Source of the DNA: Astragalus membranaceus
Lineage: Eukaryota; Streptophyta; Magnoliopsida; Fabales; Fabaceae
Length of the DNA stretch: 64,000 bases
Assembly (NCBI GenBank): GCA_039519185.1
Contig: CM076847.1
Location: 71,893,864-71,957,863, forward strand
Reading direction: 5' to 3'
Shown piece by piece: positions 31,137-42,939 of the stretch. The notes under the pieces are model-generated. The model made no database searches. It worked only from the letters and a program-made list of their open reading frames with translations, and was not told where the DNA came from. Each line of letters starts with the position of its first letter. Positions within the stretch are counted from its first letter, which is position 1. The position numbers and the translations under genes are program-made.

Positions 31137-34100
31137 ATGAATTTGTATGAATTTAGTCGTGAATGGGTGTATGATCGGTTATATCCGAGAAGAGCGGGTT
31201 TGAAGGAATCTTTTGTAATTGGGGTTGAACAGTTTCTTGTGGTAGTGTGGCGACATGAATTGGCTAAACGGGAAAAGGGGGTTAGATGTCCATGCTTAAA
31301 ATGCGACGGTGTACCTATTAGGACCGATAATGAAATCAGGGAGCACTTGTATCAATGGGGGTTTAGGCCTAATTATTGGATTTGGGTGGACCATGGAGAA
31401 CAACGACGTCAAAATTTTGAGGTAGGGGCTTCAAGCAGTTTTGGTGTTGGTGTTCCACGTAATGAAATTTTTGAGTCGATGGAAAACATGATTTGTGATG
31501 GTCTCAGGGTGAATGTGCCATTTGATGAGCCTCAATATGACGATCATGATGAACTTCCAAATGAAGAAGCACAAAAATTTTATAATTTGTTAAGAGATTC
31601 AAACAAACCGTTGTTTGAAGGCTCGCCACAGTCAAAATTATCTATGTGTGTGAAACTTTTAGCTCTCAAGTCCATGAGTAATATTTCTGAGGTGGGTTTA
31701 GACTATGTGACTGAAATTATGTTGGAAGCGACACCTAATAAGGATAATTTGCCAAAAAGTTATTATGAAGCAAAGAAGTTAGTTTCGAAGCTGGGATTGA
31801 AATTTAAGAAGATTGATTGTTGTGAGAAAGGGCACATGTTGTTTTACAACAACGAATTTGGTAAAAATGATGGTGAGCTACTTGAATGCAAATTCTGTGG
31901 AAAGCCAAGGTATCATGATCGTAAAGGGGCAAAACGTAATTATAAACTCATTCCTGTAAAGTCGATGTTGTATTTGCCTATAGTTCCAAGGTTGCAAAGA
32001 ATGTTTGCATCGACCGAAATTGTGCAGAAAATGACTTGGCATTATGACAATAGGCGTACCTCAGATGACATTTTACGCCACCCATCCGACGGTGAAGCGT
32101 GGAAGCACTTTGATCAAGTGCATTCAGATTTTGCCTCAGACCCACGGAATGTTCGGCTTGGCTTGTGCTCTGATGGGTTTACTCCATATATCCAAGCATC
32201 GGCGTCACCCTACTCTTATTGGCTAGTCATTGTTACCCCTTACAATCTTCCTCCTGAGATGTGCATGACTAAACCGTATATGTTTTTGACTTGTCTGATA
32301 CCTGGTCCATCCAATCCAAAAGCTAACATTGACATCTTTTTGGAACCTCTGATTGATGATCTTAAGAGATTGTGGGGGGGTGTTTTGACATATGATGCAG
32401 CATGAAAGAAAATTTTTATGATGAGAGCGGCATTGATGTGGACAATTAACGACTTTCCTGCTTATGGTATGTTGTCTGGTTGGGGGACTCACGGTAAATT
32501 GGCATGTCCCCACTGTATGGAACACACAAAGGCGTTTACGCTAAAGTACGGGGGCAAGAGTTCTTGGTTTGACTCGCATCACAGATTCTTACCGCAAGAT
32601 CATAAATTTAGAAAGAACAAGAAGGCCTTCAAGAAAGGGGCAGTTGAAACAGATGGACCACCGCCTTTGTTGACATCAGGTGAAATCTGGAGCAGAGTTA
32701 TCGATTTTCCACAAGCCACAGGGGTAGGGGAGCTCACCCGCCTGGATGGTTATGGACAGGTGCACAATTGGACAAAAAAAGCATATTTTGGAATCTCCCA
32801 TATTGGAAAGATAATTTGTTGAGGCGCAATCTTGATGTTATGCACATCGAGAAGAATTTCTTTGACAACATATTTTTCACTGTGATGAATGTGAAAGATA
32901 AAACCAAAGACAATAATAAGGCTAGATTGGAATCTGCTCTTTATTGTAGCAAACATCGATCTGATTTGAATTTGGTGGAAATGCCTAATGGGAAGATGTT
33001 AAAACCCAAAGCCAAATACTGCCTAACACCAGATGAAGCGAAAGATGTTTGTCGATGGTTGAAAGAATTGAGGATGCCAGATGGTTATTCTTCTAACCTT
33101 GCAAGATGTGCTGATGTGAACACCGGGAAGATGTATGCGATGAAAAGTCATGATTGTCATGTATTCATGGAGTGTTTGCTTCCAATTGCTTTTAATTCAT
33201 TACCAAAGTGTGTTTTGGAACCACTTATTGAAGTGAGTCAATATTTTAAAAATATGTGCTCTTCCACATTGAGAAGGGATGATCTTATTAAGATGGAGCA
33301 GAATATTCCTTTCATTATTTGTAAGTTGGAGAGAATATTTCCTCCCGGTTTCTTTGATTCCATGGAGCATCTACCGGTTCACCTTGCGTATGAAGCAAGG
33401 CTTGGTGGACCAGTTCATTATAGGTGGATGTATCCATTTGAGAGGTAATTATCTATTTCAACATTTTATTAAAAATATCTTAATTAGTTTAATGAAGTAT
33501 TTTTCGTTCAACAAATAGATTAATGGGTGATTATAAACGATCGGTGAAAAATAAAGCTAGAGTTGAAGGATCGATCTGCACAGCTTATCTACACCGTGAA
33601 ACAATTTATTTTTGTTCACATTATTTCAACAACTTTATGTTGTCAACAAATAATAGAAATGAAATGGAGATTGAAGAAGAAAGACACCCGCTCACTTTAT
33701 CTGTGTTTATCAAACCTGGTCGCCCTTCGGGAAAGAAGTCAACCAACTACTTATCAGATAAAGAGCATAAATCAGCACATGTTCATGTCTTGATCAATTG
33801 CACTGAAATTAAACCATATCTTGAGTAAGTATGCTCCAATTCAGTTGTTAATCTATACTGTATGATGTTAAATCAGATTTTGATCAACTTTCAATCTTTT
33901 TCAGTGCATTCTTACGAATTGAGGGTATAGGCGCTGAAGAATCTTCTATTCGTATACATGAAAGTTTTCCATCCTGGTTTAAGACTAGAGTAAGTAACCA
34001 AATCCCCAAGGCGCTGAATAATTCTTTAAAGTAGATATGAGACATGACTTATTTTTCCATATGTTGTTTACTTAGGTGTATGAAGCAGAACCAACTCCCC

Positions 34101-34761
34101 AAATCCGACACTTGAGGAACTTAGCCGATGGTCCTTTTCTTGAGGTGACCGAGTGGCACACGTACCTAGTTAACGGTTACAAATTTGACACCCAATCATG
34201 GAGTGAGGGAAAAAAACAATTAATAGTGGGGTATATGTTAAAGGTGAAACAGGAGGAGGTGAAAATGACTACTACGGTGTGATCGAACACATATATGAAC
34301 TTGAATACCCACCGTTAGACTACGAAAAGAGAATAGTTTTGTTTTTTTGTAGATGGTTTGATCCATCGGTTAGAGGAATGAAATGGAATCCAAAATGTAA
34401 TACCGTGGACATTCGAATGAATGGAAGGTATAAACTTTATGATCCTTTTGTCATGGCAGAAAATATGAGGCAGGTGTATTATGTTCCATATCCATCAACT
34501 CAGAGAGGATGGTGTGTTGCAATTAAGACAAAACCACGGGGTCGCATTGAAGCCATTGATGCGGAGGATGAGGTTCCTTATCAGGTGGATGAAATTTCAG
34601 GAGTAGATGAGGTAATTGAATTTGAACCGATTGACTCATTATGTGATGATCGACGACTAGTTGAAGAAGTTGATGAAGATGAAGAACACAATGAAGATGA
34701 AGAAGAGAATGAAGATGAAGAACAGAATGAAGATGAAGAAGAGAATGTTGTATTTGATTAA
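31137..34761 (+). pseudogene. TNP2-like CACTA transposase, broken
   Basis: The order of conserved regions follows plant En/Spm TNP2 proteins. An N-terminal transposase-associated zinc-binding region lies at 31137-31420 (CPCLKCDGVPI...HLYQWGF). The catalytic Transposase_21 region runs about 32030-32830 (WHYDNRRTSDDILRHPSDGEAWKHFD; ACPHCMEHTKAF). DUF4218-like sequence follows to 33448 and DUF4216-like sequence at 34279-34761, ending in an acidic (E/D/N)-rich repeat tail. Exons inferred from GT-AG sites end at about 33448, 33827 and 33990, with the next starting about 34076. Breaks: TGA at 32403-32405, a frameshift in an A run near 32772-32778, and another near 34215-34230. It would have cut and moved the element, but this copy cannot make a full protein. 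Confidence 0.88.
34679..34750 (+). repeat. GAAGATGAAGAA(C/G)A(C/G)AAT acidic codon repeat
   Basis: Trinucleotide-like repeats encode (NEDEE)n at the C-terminus of the TNP2-like frame. Confidence 0.7.
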
Positions 34762-35189
34762 TCTTATATAAATATTGTTCTTGTTAATTTACTTTATTTA
34801 ATTTGAACCGATTGACTCCTTATGTTGTCTTTAAATTTATTAGAATCATTAATATATCAATATTGTTCTTGTTAATTTAATTTATTTAAATTATTTATAA
34901 ATATATATAATTAATGTTGTTAGTATCACATTTCGTTTCTAGTTTTTCATAGATATGGATCCAGGACGAGGTTCTGACCCACCGAGACGTAATAATAAAG
35001 GGAAGAAGACTATGACCGATGAACCTCCTAGGAGAAGGCGTACTCGTGAGGTGGAACTTAATATTGGGAATATGAGGGGAATAAACTTTATGGGCCCACC
35101 AGCTACCGCCCCACAACCTCCGCCTCCATCTGGCCCCGGATGGTATCATTTACCATCACATGGGCATTATATGGGCCCAGCAGATGCGT

Positions 35190-35370
35190 ATGCAGGGTAT
35201 GGCCCACCAGCTGGGTATGGCCCACCAGCTGGGTATGGCACACCAGCTGGACATATGGGCCCACCAGCTGGGTATGGCACACCAGTTGGGCATATAGGCT
35301 CATCATCTGGACATATGGGCCCATCAGCTGGACATATGGGCCCATCAGCTGGACATATGGGCCCCTCAGC
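35190..35370 (+). repeat. Tandem repeat encoding GPPAGYG / GPSAGHM
   Basis: About ten copies of an ~18-24-bp unit GGCCCACCAGCTGGGTATGG and variants lie in frame in exon 1 of the TNPA-like gene. Confidence 0.85.
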
Positions 35371-36650
35371 TGGGTTATCTATGCCTACAGTACCAGAGCC
35401 CCAGGATGATATTCAGCATGATGTTGGTGTTGGTAATGTTGAAGGTGATTCATCCACCGATGACGAGAGAGTGGAGGTGGTTGTTATTAATGGTATTAGA
35501 CTCAAAGTCATTTATAGCCGTGGTAACGCGTAAGTATTATATTGTTTGTTTTTTTAAAGTTAATTATGCAACGACTTATATATATTTGATTGTTCGATAT
35601 ATCTTTCATTATGCAGGCTTCTTCCTGCAAAGGTAGCTTCATCAAGCATCACGTATGTCATCCGGAAAAAATATTTTCAAAAGTTCCATAAAAAGTGGAG
35701 CAAAGTCGAAGAAGATGACAGGAAGGATCTGCTTGACTTCTTTAGGGTAAGTGTCAATTATTTTGTCATTACTTATATTGTTTGTTTAAATTTTATGTTT
35801 AATAACGTTTAATATAATTACTAATAGATATTTTCATTTTACTTAATACAGACCAAGGTAACTTGGGACATAGAAGAAGATGACAATGTGTGGAGACTTT
35901 TTTTCAAAAGGATGTGCGCTCAAATTTCAGATTTGCTTTATAAGCTCCGCTGTAAAGATAAAAAGCCTGACTTCATGGGTGATGATATTTGGAATGCCTT
36001 CAAGAGCCATTGGGCTACTGAGACTTTCAAGAAAAATGCTGCAAGCGCCAAAAACAATAGAAACTCAGAAAAGGGTGGCTCGCTTCACTGCGGCGGGTCC
36101 ATCAACTAGGCTCAGCATGCTGCTAGATTGGTAAATTATTTTACAAATCTGTGTGTATCATTTACATTATTTAATTAGTTAGCAATTTTTGACAATGTGT
36201 TTCATTTTACAGAGTAAAAAGGCAGGATGCCCTATCACTGCTCCTGAGCTGCATAGAGCCACCCATGTGAGGAAAGGCACTGGCGAGTATGTTGATGAGC
36301 GCTCCAAGATGACTCAGGTTAATATACAAATTGATTTGTATTATATATAATGTTGCTTTGTCAGCATTGAGCGCTAATTTGTGGTTATTCAAAACAGGAG
36401 CAAGTAAATGAGTTCATGACTCAGCTAACTCAGGGGAGCTGGGACCCTGAAGCACTTAGCCAACTTACTCCTGAGATGATAGATCTGGCAAATCAACATT
36501 GGGAGAAGACAGTTGGTTGGTCTAAGGGTCGCCTGTATGGTACGGGGCCCTTGGCTCCATGTATGGGCCAGTCTGGGGCCGGGAGCAGCAGAAGACGCAG
36601 TCGACCAGCTTCTGCTCCTGCAGATACAGAGCATGTGAGGCAGATGGAGC

Positions 36651-36740
36651 GGGAGCTGCAGTCTACTCGACAGGAGCTGCACGATACTCGACAAGAGCTG
36701 CACGATACTCGACATGAGCTGCACGATACTCGACAGGAGG
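36651..36740 (+). repeat. 21-bp tandem repeat encoding (TRQELHD)n
   Basis: The unit ACTCGACAGGAGCTGCACGAT is repeated four times with few changes. It encodes a heptad-repeat coiled coil. Confidence 0.85.
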
Positions 36741-37144
36741 TCAGGACCTCTTCTGAGGCGGTGAAAAAGATGCAGCAAAACTTTGAGAAGGTGAGCCGTA
36801 GGCAGGCGATGATGTTAAAGTATTTTAAGAACATGCAGCAAAATCAGCAGCAAGATGAGGAGGAAGATGAGGAGGAAGATGATGAGGAGCAAGATGAGGA
36901 GCAAGCTGAGGAGTCTGATGGTGGCAGCTTTTAGTGTTGTTGATTAACGTTTTTGCTATAACATTTCAGATTAAGTGTTGTGGATTAAAATTTCATTATC
37001 GTAATTTTTATTTATTGAAGTGTTGTTGATTAACGTTTTTGTTATAACATTTCAAAATTTAACTGTTTTATAAAGTTTAGATTTTATTATTTATTAATAA
37101 AATAAACAGGTATAAAAGCAGATTATTAAAAAAAAATACAATCA

Positions 37145-37600
37145 GATGGGCTTTAGCGAGGGAAATTGGACGCGTGGCTAAGCATTAGCGAGGGAATTAG
37201 CGAGGGAAACTGGACGCGTGGCTAGGCATTAGCGAGGGACTTAGCGAGGGAAAGTGGACGCGTGGCTAAGCATTAGCGAGGGAAACTGGACGCGTGGCTA
37301 GGCATTAGCGAGGGAAAGTGGACGCGCGGCTAGGCATTAGCGAGGGAATTAGCGAGGGAAAGTGGACGCGTGGCTGTCTGAATTTTCCCACGTGGCTGCC
37401 ATTAGTGAGGGAACTAGCAACCGAATATACCGTCGCTAATTAGCGACGGACTCAGGTTCCCTCGCTAATCCCATTAGCGATGAGCAGTTTAGCGACGCAA
37501 CTCGTCCCTCGCTAATTCCCTCGCTAACGGTCATTAGCGACGGAATTTCGTCATTTTGCGAGGGAAATTTCGGTCGCTAATAACCAATTTTTTTGTAGTG
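37145..37600. repeat. CACTA-1 3' subterminal array and terminal repeat
   Basis: From 37145 to about 37385, units of GCATTAGCGAGGGAAA(C/G)TGGACGCGTGGCTA recur about seven to eight times. Inverted TTCCGTCGCTAAT / TAGCGACGGA copies then run to the TIR at 37600. The GGACGCGTGGCTA half is absent from the 5' side, so the two subterminal arrays are unequal. Confidence 0.88.
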
Positions 37601-38505
37601 TTACTAACGGCAACATTGATCGTTTAAAACAACCAATTTCAAGCATTTAATCACCCAATCAAGCCACATCAAGACCAATCAACTTGCAAGCCACTCAAAT
37701 CAAAGAATACACCTCAATTTACCAAATTTCAGCAACCCAACATCAAGTACAACTCTAAGTTCAGTTCAAATTTCATAATTTGGGAAATGAAAAAACTAAG
37801 CAGAGCTAGAACTCACCACAATACCGAAGAGGAGTTTGAAACGAAATCAAAACACGCTCAAAACACGAAATATCACCAACACCGATTTCCTAGTGTCACC
37901 AACAGCAACCCACAAACCAAAACCTTCACAAATGGCTTCCCCAATCTCCCTCAAACAGCAACTAATCCCCAAATAAGTGACCAAATGCCCAGAATTTCAG
38001 AATAGAAGGAACAAACTCAATTTCTTCTCAAATGGAGCTTGGGGTGCGAAAATGGTGGAAAGAGGATGAGGGGTTCTTTGGTGGTGATACTGACATCAAA
38101 ATGTAGAGGAGAAGGCAAGGATTGTAATGGTGAAGAGAGATTAAACATGCATCAAAGGATGTGGTCTCCCTCTTCTCTCTTCTCTCACGCCCTACTCTCT
38201 CTCTCTCCAAGTTTCTTTCTCTTTTCTCTAATTTCTGTTTCTTAAAATCAGTGAGTGTGTGTGTTAGAGTGTGTGAGTGTTTTATTAAAGTGAGTGTGTG
38301 ATTGAGTGTAGCATTGAGGGGTTCAGCTGAGGGAAGAATAAGGGCTAGGAGAAATGACTAAAATTCCCCAAAGCTAAACACACTCTCCCATTACTCCTAC
38401 ATTGCCTAATTTAATTTATTCTAACAATCAACACTTATTCATTTTAATCGAATAATTCACACAAGCAATTCATCGAATTTAGTAAATTGGGGATGTTACA
38501 GTGGT

Positions 38506-39050
38506 GGTTGTGGATGATGGGGAAAAAACGAGGAGAGAGAGGGGGGAAATAAAAATGGGGAAACGAAGAGAGAGAGCGAGAGTTGCTGAAGAGTGAAAGA
38601 CCAAAGAGTGAAGATTTAGAGGGAGGGAAGATGGGGAAACATGAGAAGAAGAAGGGGAAGAAGAAGAAATTGGAATGGTGGGAATCAATGGATGAACACC
38701 ACTTCTTTTATTCTGTTTTCTCCTTCATTTCCAATCCTTGATTCCAAACCCGGAAAGATGAACAACACTTCATTTTGTTTCCTCCTTCTATTTTGGACTA
38801 ATTTTTTTTAATGAAAAATTACAAATAATGACTTGGCATATTAAATAAGGATTTAAAATAAATAAAAATGAATATTATGCAGGGAGTTTTTTCTAAAAAA
38901 AAAATTGCAGACCAAAACACGTTATATTGCAGACCAAAACACGTTATATTACAGACCAAAACACGTTATATTTGCAAGGGCCTAAAACATATTTAAGCCT
39001 TTGAACAATATATGGGGAGAAGGTGAGGTAACTCCACAAGAAGTATGTCC
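38506..39050. other. Intergenic between the solo LTR and the O-methyltransferase gene
   Basis: Purine-rich DNA (GAGAGAGAG, GAAGAAGAAG) at 38520-38680, then a three-copy ~22-bp repeat GCAGACCAAAACACGTTATATT at 38908-38975. No gene is seen. Confidence 0.6.
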
Positions 39051-39059
39051 CTTGAAAAC

Positions 39060-39065
39060 TTTATT
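39060..39065 (-). terminator. Putative polyadenylation signal of the O-methyltransferase gene
   Basis: AATAAA on the minus strand (TTTATT on plus) lies about 90 nt beyond the stop codon. Motif and distance only. Confidence 0.45.
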
Positions 39066-39153
39066 CAGCTCAAAACATATATGCTAATTGCATTAAATAC
39101 ATCACAACAATGGTTAACATAATAAGGACGTGGCAAGCTGTCATAGATATTGT

Positions 39154-40531
39154 CTACGGATAAACCTCAATAAGAGATCTAAAACCAAAGATGGGAAATA
39201 TTTTGTAGTGTTTAAATCCTGCTTCAATAAAGAGTTGTTTCCATTCTTTTTCAGTTCGCTCTTTCCCTTTGAGACCCAACATAAAGATATCCATACTAAG
39301 TTTTGTGTCAGCCATATATTGATCGTCTTCCTTTTCAATTATTACGGTATCTATGATGATCACTTTTCCTTTACTTTCTTTGCTTGAAACTGAATATTTA
39401 CACTTTTCCAAAATCTCTATGCATTTCTCATCGGCCCAATCATGTAAAATCCACTGAAAAATAAAATAAAATAAAAGGATAGTGATCCTCTCAACAACCA
39501 AAGAATAGAAAATGTGAATATCTTTCCATGAAGTAACCACTAGATTAACATTAATGGTTTTGATTAGAACATTAGTTACAAAGTCTCATGTGATCTTTAA
39601 TTAAAAAGAAAACAATTATATGAGATTCATAACAAATGACATATATTCTAAACCGTTAGTTTTAATCTAATTAAGAACTATAACTAAATATTATTTTATT
39701 CTAGAGAAAGGAAACAATTTTGAGTCTACTCAACAAGTTGATTAGCCATTCATATATATATATGTGTACCTTTAGTAGAACTGCATCAGCTTTGGGGATA
39801 GATATGAACATGTCCCCACCAACATAACTCAAATTGTCACTTCCCAGCAAGTTAGCGACAACATGTGGAAGGTCAAAGACAATACATTTGAGGTTAGAAA
39901 ATTTTGCAGACATAATTTTTGCCGTGGTTCCAGTTCCACCACCAACATCCACGATAGAATCAATCCCTTCAAATATAGAACTATAATTTTTCAAAGCCAG
40001 GTCAACCATTTTAGAATCACTTGCCATTCCCTCATTAAATAGATTCATATATGAAGGTTTGTCCTTAACAAGCTCCCAAAAGGATGTTCCTAAAGCTACT
40101 TCAAATAGCGTTGGAACTTCCCCACAAACCCATTCTCCCAAGTGATGGTTAACACCCATCAGAACTTGATTAGTGAACATAGTAACCACGGGAGATAAAC
40201 AATGGTCACTGCTACTCACCAAAAGTTCTGATGCAGGAGTAAGAGAATATGATAGATGACCTTTTTGGTTAACGTGGATATCAAAGATTCTATTGTGTGC
40301 CAAAAAGCGCATTAACCGTGGAACACAACTTGTTTTAGATGGCGGAACTTTCAGCTTTGATAGTAACTCAGGAAGGGTAATGGATTCTCCATGATTTTTT
40401 ATTATGTCTGGAATACCTAGTTGGACAGCCCACTTAAGACACACAGTTTTTAGGTAACCAAAAATTTGTGCGTACAAGAGAGTTTGGCCTTCAAAAAGGT
40501 CATTTGCTTTTTGGACATACCTTGAGCCCAT
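39154..40531 (-). CDS. Isoflavone-type O-methyltransferase (class II plant OMT), two exons, 353 aa
   Basis: Exon 1 is 40531-39770 (254 codons, donor CTAAAG|GTACAC) and exon 2 is 39453-39154 (99 codons plus stop, acceptor TTTTTCAG|TGG). The intron is 316 nt, in phase 0 at the conserved LLK|WILHDW position. An N-terminal dimerisation region (LLYAQIFGYLKTVCLKWAVQLGIPDII, about 18-45) precedes the SAM-binding motif VDVGGGTGTTAKI (about 192-204) and GGDMF. The catalytic-base region ILHDW opens exon 2, and the family's usual C-terminal FKHYKIFPIFGFRSLIEVYP ends it. Length and layout are normal for legume isoflavone 7-/4'-O-methyltransferase relatives, which methylate a (iso)flavonoid hydroxyl with S-adenosylmethionine in the cytosol. 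The exact substrate cannot be read from sequence. No breaks are visible, so it is probably functional; flanking DNA is transposon-rich. Confidence 0.92.
39454..39769 (-). other. Intron of the O-methyltransferase gene
   Basis: 316-nt GT-AG intron, AT-rich, with a (TA)n run just after the donor. Without splicing the exon 1 frame ends at 39701, 22 codons past the donor. Confidence 0.9.
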
Positions 40532-40593
40532 AGCTATGTGAAATGTTACAACTCAGTTGCTGGCTTTGTTAACATGAGTTGCAGTGGTTGGTC

Positions 40594-40601
40594 TTTTTAT
40601 A
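40594..40601 (-). promoter_or_regulatory. Probable TATA box of the O-methyltransferase gene
   Basis: TATAAAAA on the minus strand lies about 63 nt upstream of the ATG, a normal plant spacing for a short 5' UTR. Identified by motif and position. Confidence 0.5.
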
Positions 40602-40774
40602 ATGTTTGATTTTTTATTAGTTATTTTTTCGTCAACTGAAAACCACTTCAACCTCATTTTCAAATTTGATTTTCAAAACCCCCCAAACATGGCCGTAAAT
40701 TGTTGATTTATTAGTACGAATTCTTTTTGAAGAAACGTAACAATATCACTCCCATCTTTATAACAAAACACGGA

Positions 40775-41549
40775 GTGTATGTTTGGTTGCACGGTGAGCA
40801 AAATTGAGTTTGCAGAAGTGACGTTTAGTTAAAAGTGAATTGAATGTAACGTGATTTTTGTTTGGATACATTTACTGAAAAGTGAGTTTCATCGATCATT
40901 GTTGTTTGGATAGATAAGATCAAAAGTGCTTTTGGCTGTAGAATTACCAAATAGTTATCAACCTAAAATTAAATTAGAAATATTAAATTTGATAAAATAG
41001 GACATAATTACAATATAAATGTCTAATAAATTAGAAAAGTTCTAATCTAACATTATTATTATTATTTATTAATGAAACCAAAAAAATGGACAGCGATTGA
41101 GAAAACAAATGGACGGTGATTACCCCAAGTCAAACCAAATGGACAGCGATTGAGAAAACAAATGCCTGAAACATAAAAAAAAACACACCCATTTCAAACC
41201 GTTACCCCAAGTCAACAAATTGAGTGTTTGATTTACAAACTGAGAATAAAAAAGTTCCAGATTACGTGCCTTCTTCAGAAATTGGAGATGGAGGAGTTGA
41301 AAAGTCTGATGAGATGAAGATAATGGAGCTAAACAAAGAAGGGCAAAACAAAGAAATTACATGTGAGACAAAAAGGAAGCGCTTCAGATTTGACGTGGAA
41401 ACTACAAATTAGAGCTTCAGACTTGCCGTGGTTTATTTGGAGTTGCCGCACGTTTGAAACCCTGTTGGAAATCACCCAAACATAAAATAAGCGCTTCTTA
41501 CATTGTAGACGTGCGTTTTTGGCCTTCCACCACCCAACCAAACATGCAC
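40775..41549. mobile_element. Possible non-autonomous DNA transposon with 15-bp terminal inverted repeats
   Basis: GTGTATGTTTGGTTG at 40775-40789 is matched by CAACCAAACATGCAC at 41535-41549 (14 of 15 paired). The interior has diverged copies of 'AAATGGACAG(C/T)GATTGAGAAAACAAATG' near 41090-41165. A 62-residue frame at 41224-41412 has no recognisable domain. I cannot read a clear TSD, so the superfamily stays open. Confidence 0.45.
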
Positions 41550-42106
41550 GGCAGCTGCAAATGAATAGTATTTAGAGTTTTTCCAAGTTATTTTTTTGTC
41601 ATTCGTTTCGTACTATATATATTAGGTAATTCTCTTGATTTAATTTGCACAAGTTGCACGACAATCTAATTAAACCAATGAATAACAGAGACAAAAAAAT
41701 TTAGCTTTTTTTTAGCAAATAATTTTGAGGAGTTTAGATTTTTTAAATCAGAATTTTAAAACAATCAGTTTTTAACTTTCCTTTTAGAATTTCTTGTGAA
41801 TGATTACGTAATTTAAAAAACACCTCTATTTTTTTAAATTTAAGTTATGCAAAAGTTTGTCTTATTGTTTAGCTAAGATCAAGATTGGATCTTGTATTTG
41901 ATTTTTTCTATTAGATTATTGCAATTCCTTCTTATCCTCAAAATGTCCTCATCTTAATGCGTTGTTAGGTGTGTTGGGGAATTGACTACTTTGAATATAG
42001 AATTGGTTAATTGATTGATGAGGGGGCCGCACCGTACGTAATTCATGATTACAAAACTAAACATGAAACGAACTCACGAGTCACGATAGAGATCTTCAAC
42101 GGTTCG
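41550..42106. other. Intergenic, AT-rich
   Basis: I see no gene or defined repeat. It ends at the left target duplication of the next element. Confidence 0.5.
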
Positions 42107-42114
42107 GGTAAATC

Positions 42115-42939
42115 CAGTGTTATCAGACCCGGACCGGCCATCGACCCGGTCAAGGCACTGGGTCACTGGGCCCGGGGTCGGACCGGCGGGTCTCTAGTCG
42201 GACCGCATGACCCGGTCTATATTAAATAAATTTAAAAAATTATAATATATACTAAGAAAGTATTTGTATTTATAATTATAAATATATTGTCTTGTATACA
42301 TTTATTAATATAGAAATTTTATTATAATTTGTATTTATAATTATAATTATAAATATAGATATTTTATTTCCGACGACCAACAACTATTGTAAAAAAAACA
42401 ACTATTGGACTAATAGTAGTTAAATATTAAACATAACTATTATTGTTATTTAAACCGGCTATTGTATTAAAAATAAAGAAGCATTGGTAATGCATAATAT
42501 TAATATATAAGCAAGCCAAAGACGATGAAGCAATAAAAAAATATAAGCAAACAAATATTAAGTGCAGATATTTTTAGCGCATTGTATATATAATATAAAA
42601 GCAAATCTTTATCAACAACTCACCTACAAGTCTCAAGTTCGATTCCCACTTTGGAGATTTTTAAGTAATAAAAAAAGTTTTGTTTCATTTCTAAACTAGA
42701 AGCTTAAAAAAAAAACTAAATTCTGCGAAAATGGGAGGTTCCAACCAAAAAAAAAAAACTAAAATCAGCGAACATGCAACCCGGCCCGGGTCATGTGACC
42801 GGTCGGACCACCGGGTTTATCATCGACCCGGCCGGGTCATCCGGTCCAACTGCATATCCGGTTCTGCACACTGTCCGGCCCGGGAAGGGCACCGGGTCCC
42901 GGTCGGACCGGCCGGTCCGGTCCGGTTCTGATAACTATG
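42115..42939. mobile_element. hAT-like non-autonomous element A (GC-rich CCGG-repeat ends), 825 bp
   Basis: GGTAAATC is duplicated at 42107-42114 and 42940-42947 (8 bp, hAT-type). Ends are CAGTGTTATCAGACCCGG and, inverted, CATAGTTATCAGAACCGG. About 110 bp at the left and 155 bp at the right consist of irregular GACCCGG / GGACCGG / CCGGGTC repeats, while the ~550 bp middle is AT-rich. The 72- and 66-residue frames over the GC-rich ends are by-products of the repeats. No transposase is present. Confidence 0.85.

Larger units (their letters stand above)
34955..36934 (+). pseudogene. TNPA-like / Transposase_24 CACTA gene, five exons, one stop
   Basis: Exon 1 (34955 to about 35533) has a basic N-terminus and a proline-rich (GPPAGYG/GPSAGHM)n repeat at about 35190-35370. 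Later exons are about 35617-35745 (RKKYFQKFHKKWSKVEEDDRKDLLDFF), 35853-36131 (WRLFFKRMCAQISDLLYKLR), 36213-36319 (ELHRATHVRKGTGEYVDERS) and 36398-36934. These match the plant Transposase_24 family found as the second gene of En/Spm elements. The last exon carries a coiled coil made of STRQELHDTRQELHDTRHEL repeats and an acidic tail. A TAG at 36107-36109 interrupts exon 3. The protein should bind the subterminal repeats as the accessory factor of TNP2. Confidence 0.8.
29279..37600 (+). mobile_element. CACTA-1: En/Spm transposon, 8,322 bp, TSD TTA
   Basis: The ends are CACTACAAAAAAAAACG (29279) and TTTTTTTGTAGTG (37600). TTA is duplicated at 29276-29278 and 37601-37603. Both flanks are packed with inverted and direct copies of TTAGCGACGGAA / TTAGCGAGGGA, the subterminal repeats that CACTA transposases bind. 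Inside are two transposase-type genes in tandem, a TNP2-like one (31137-34761) and a TNPA/Transposase_24-like one (34955-36934). Both are broken by stops or frameshifts, so this copy is autonomous in layout only. Confidence 0.95.
27931..38500 (-). mobile_element. Solo chromovirus-type LTR split by a CACTA transposon
   Basis: Ends are TGTAATACCC (27931) and GGGGATGTTACA (38500), so the minus strand starts TGTAACATCCCC. The direct repeat GTGGT is at 27926-27930 and 38501-38505. Without the 8,322-bp CACTA and its 3-bp duplication the LTR is about 2,245 bp. It contains no coding region, so it is a solo LTR. Orientation is inferred from the TGTAACATCCCC start and from the CTCACC / TTTCCGCT blocks, which parallel the 3' part of the 7736-9937 LTR. 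Confidence 0.82.

Noticed and set aside
35103..35409. Alternative frames across the GPPAGYG repeat (minus 35103-35345, plus 35140-35409)
   Set aside because: Shadows of the in-frame proline-rich exon of the TNPA-like gene.
41224..41412. 62-residue basic frame upstream of the OMT gene
   Set aside because: No domain, weak context, and it sits within a putative transposon.
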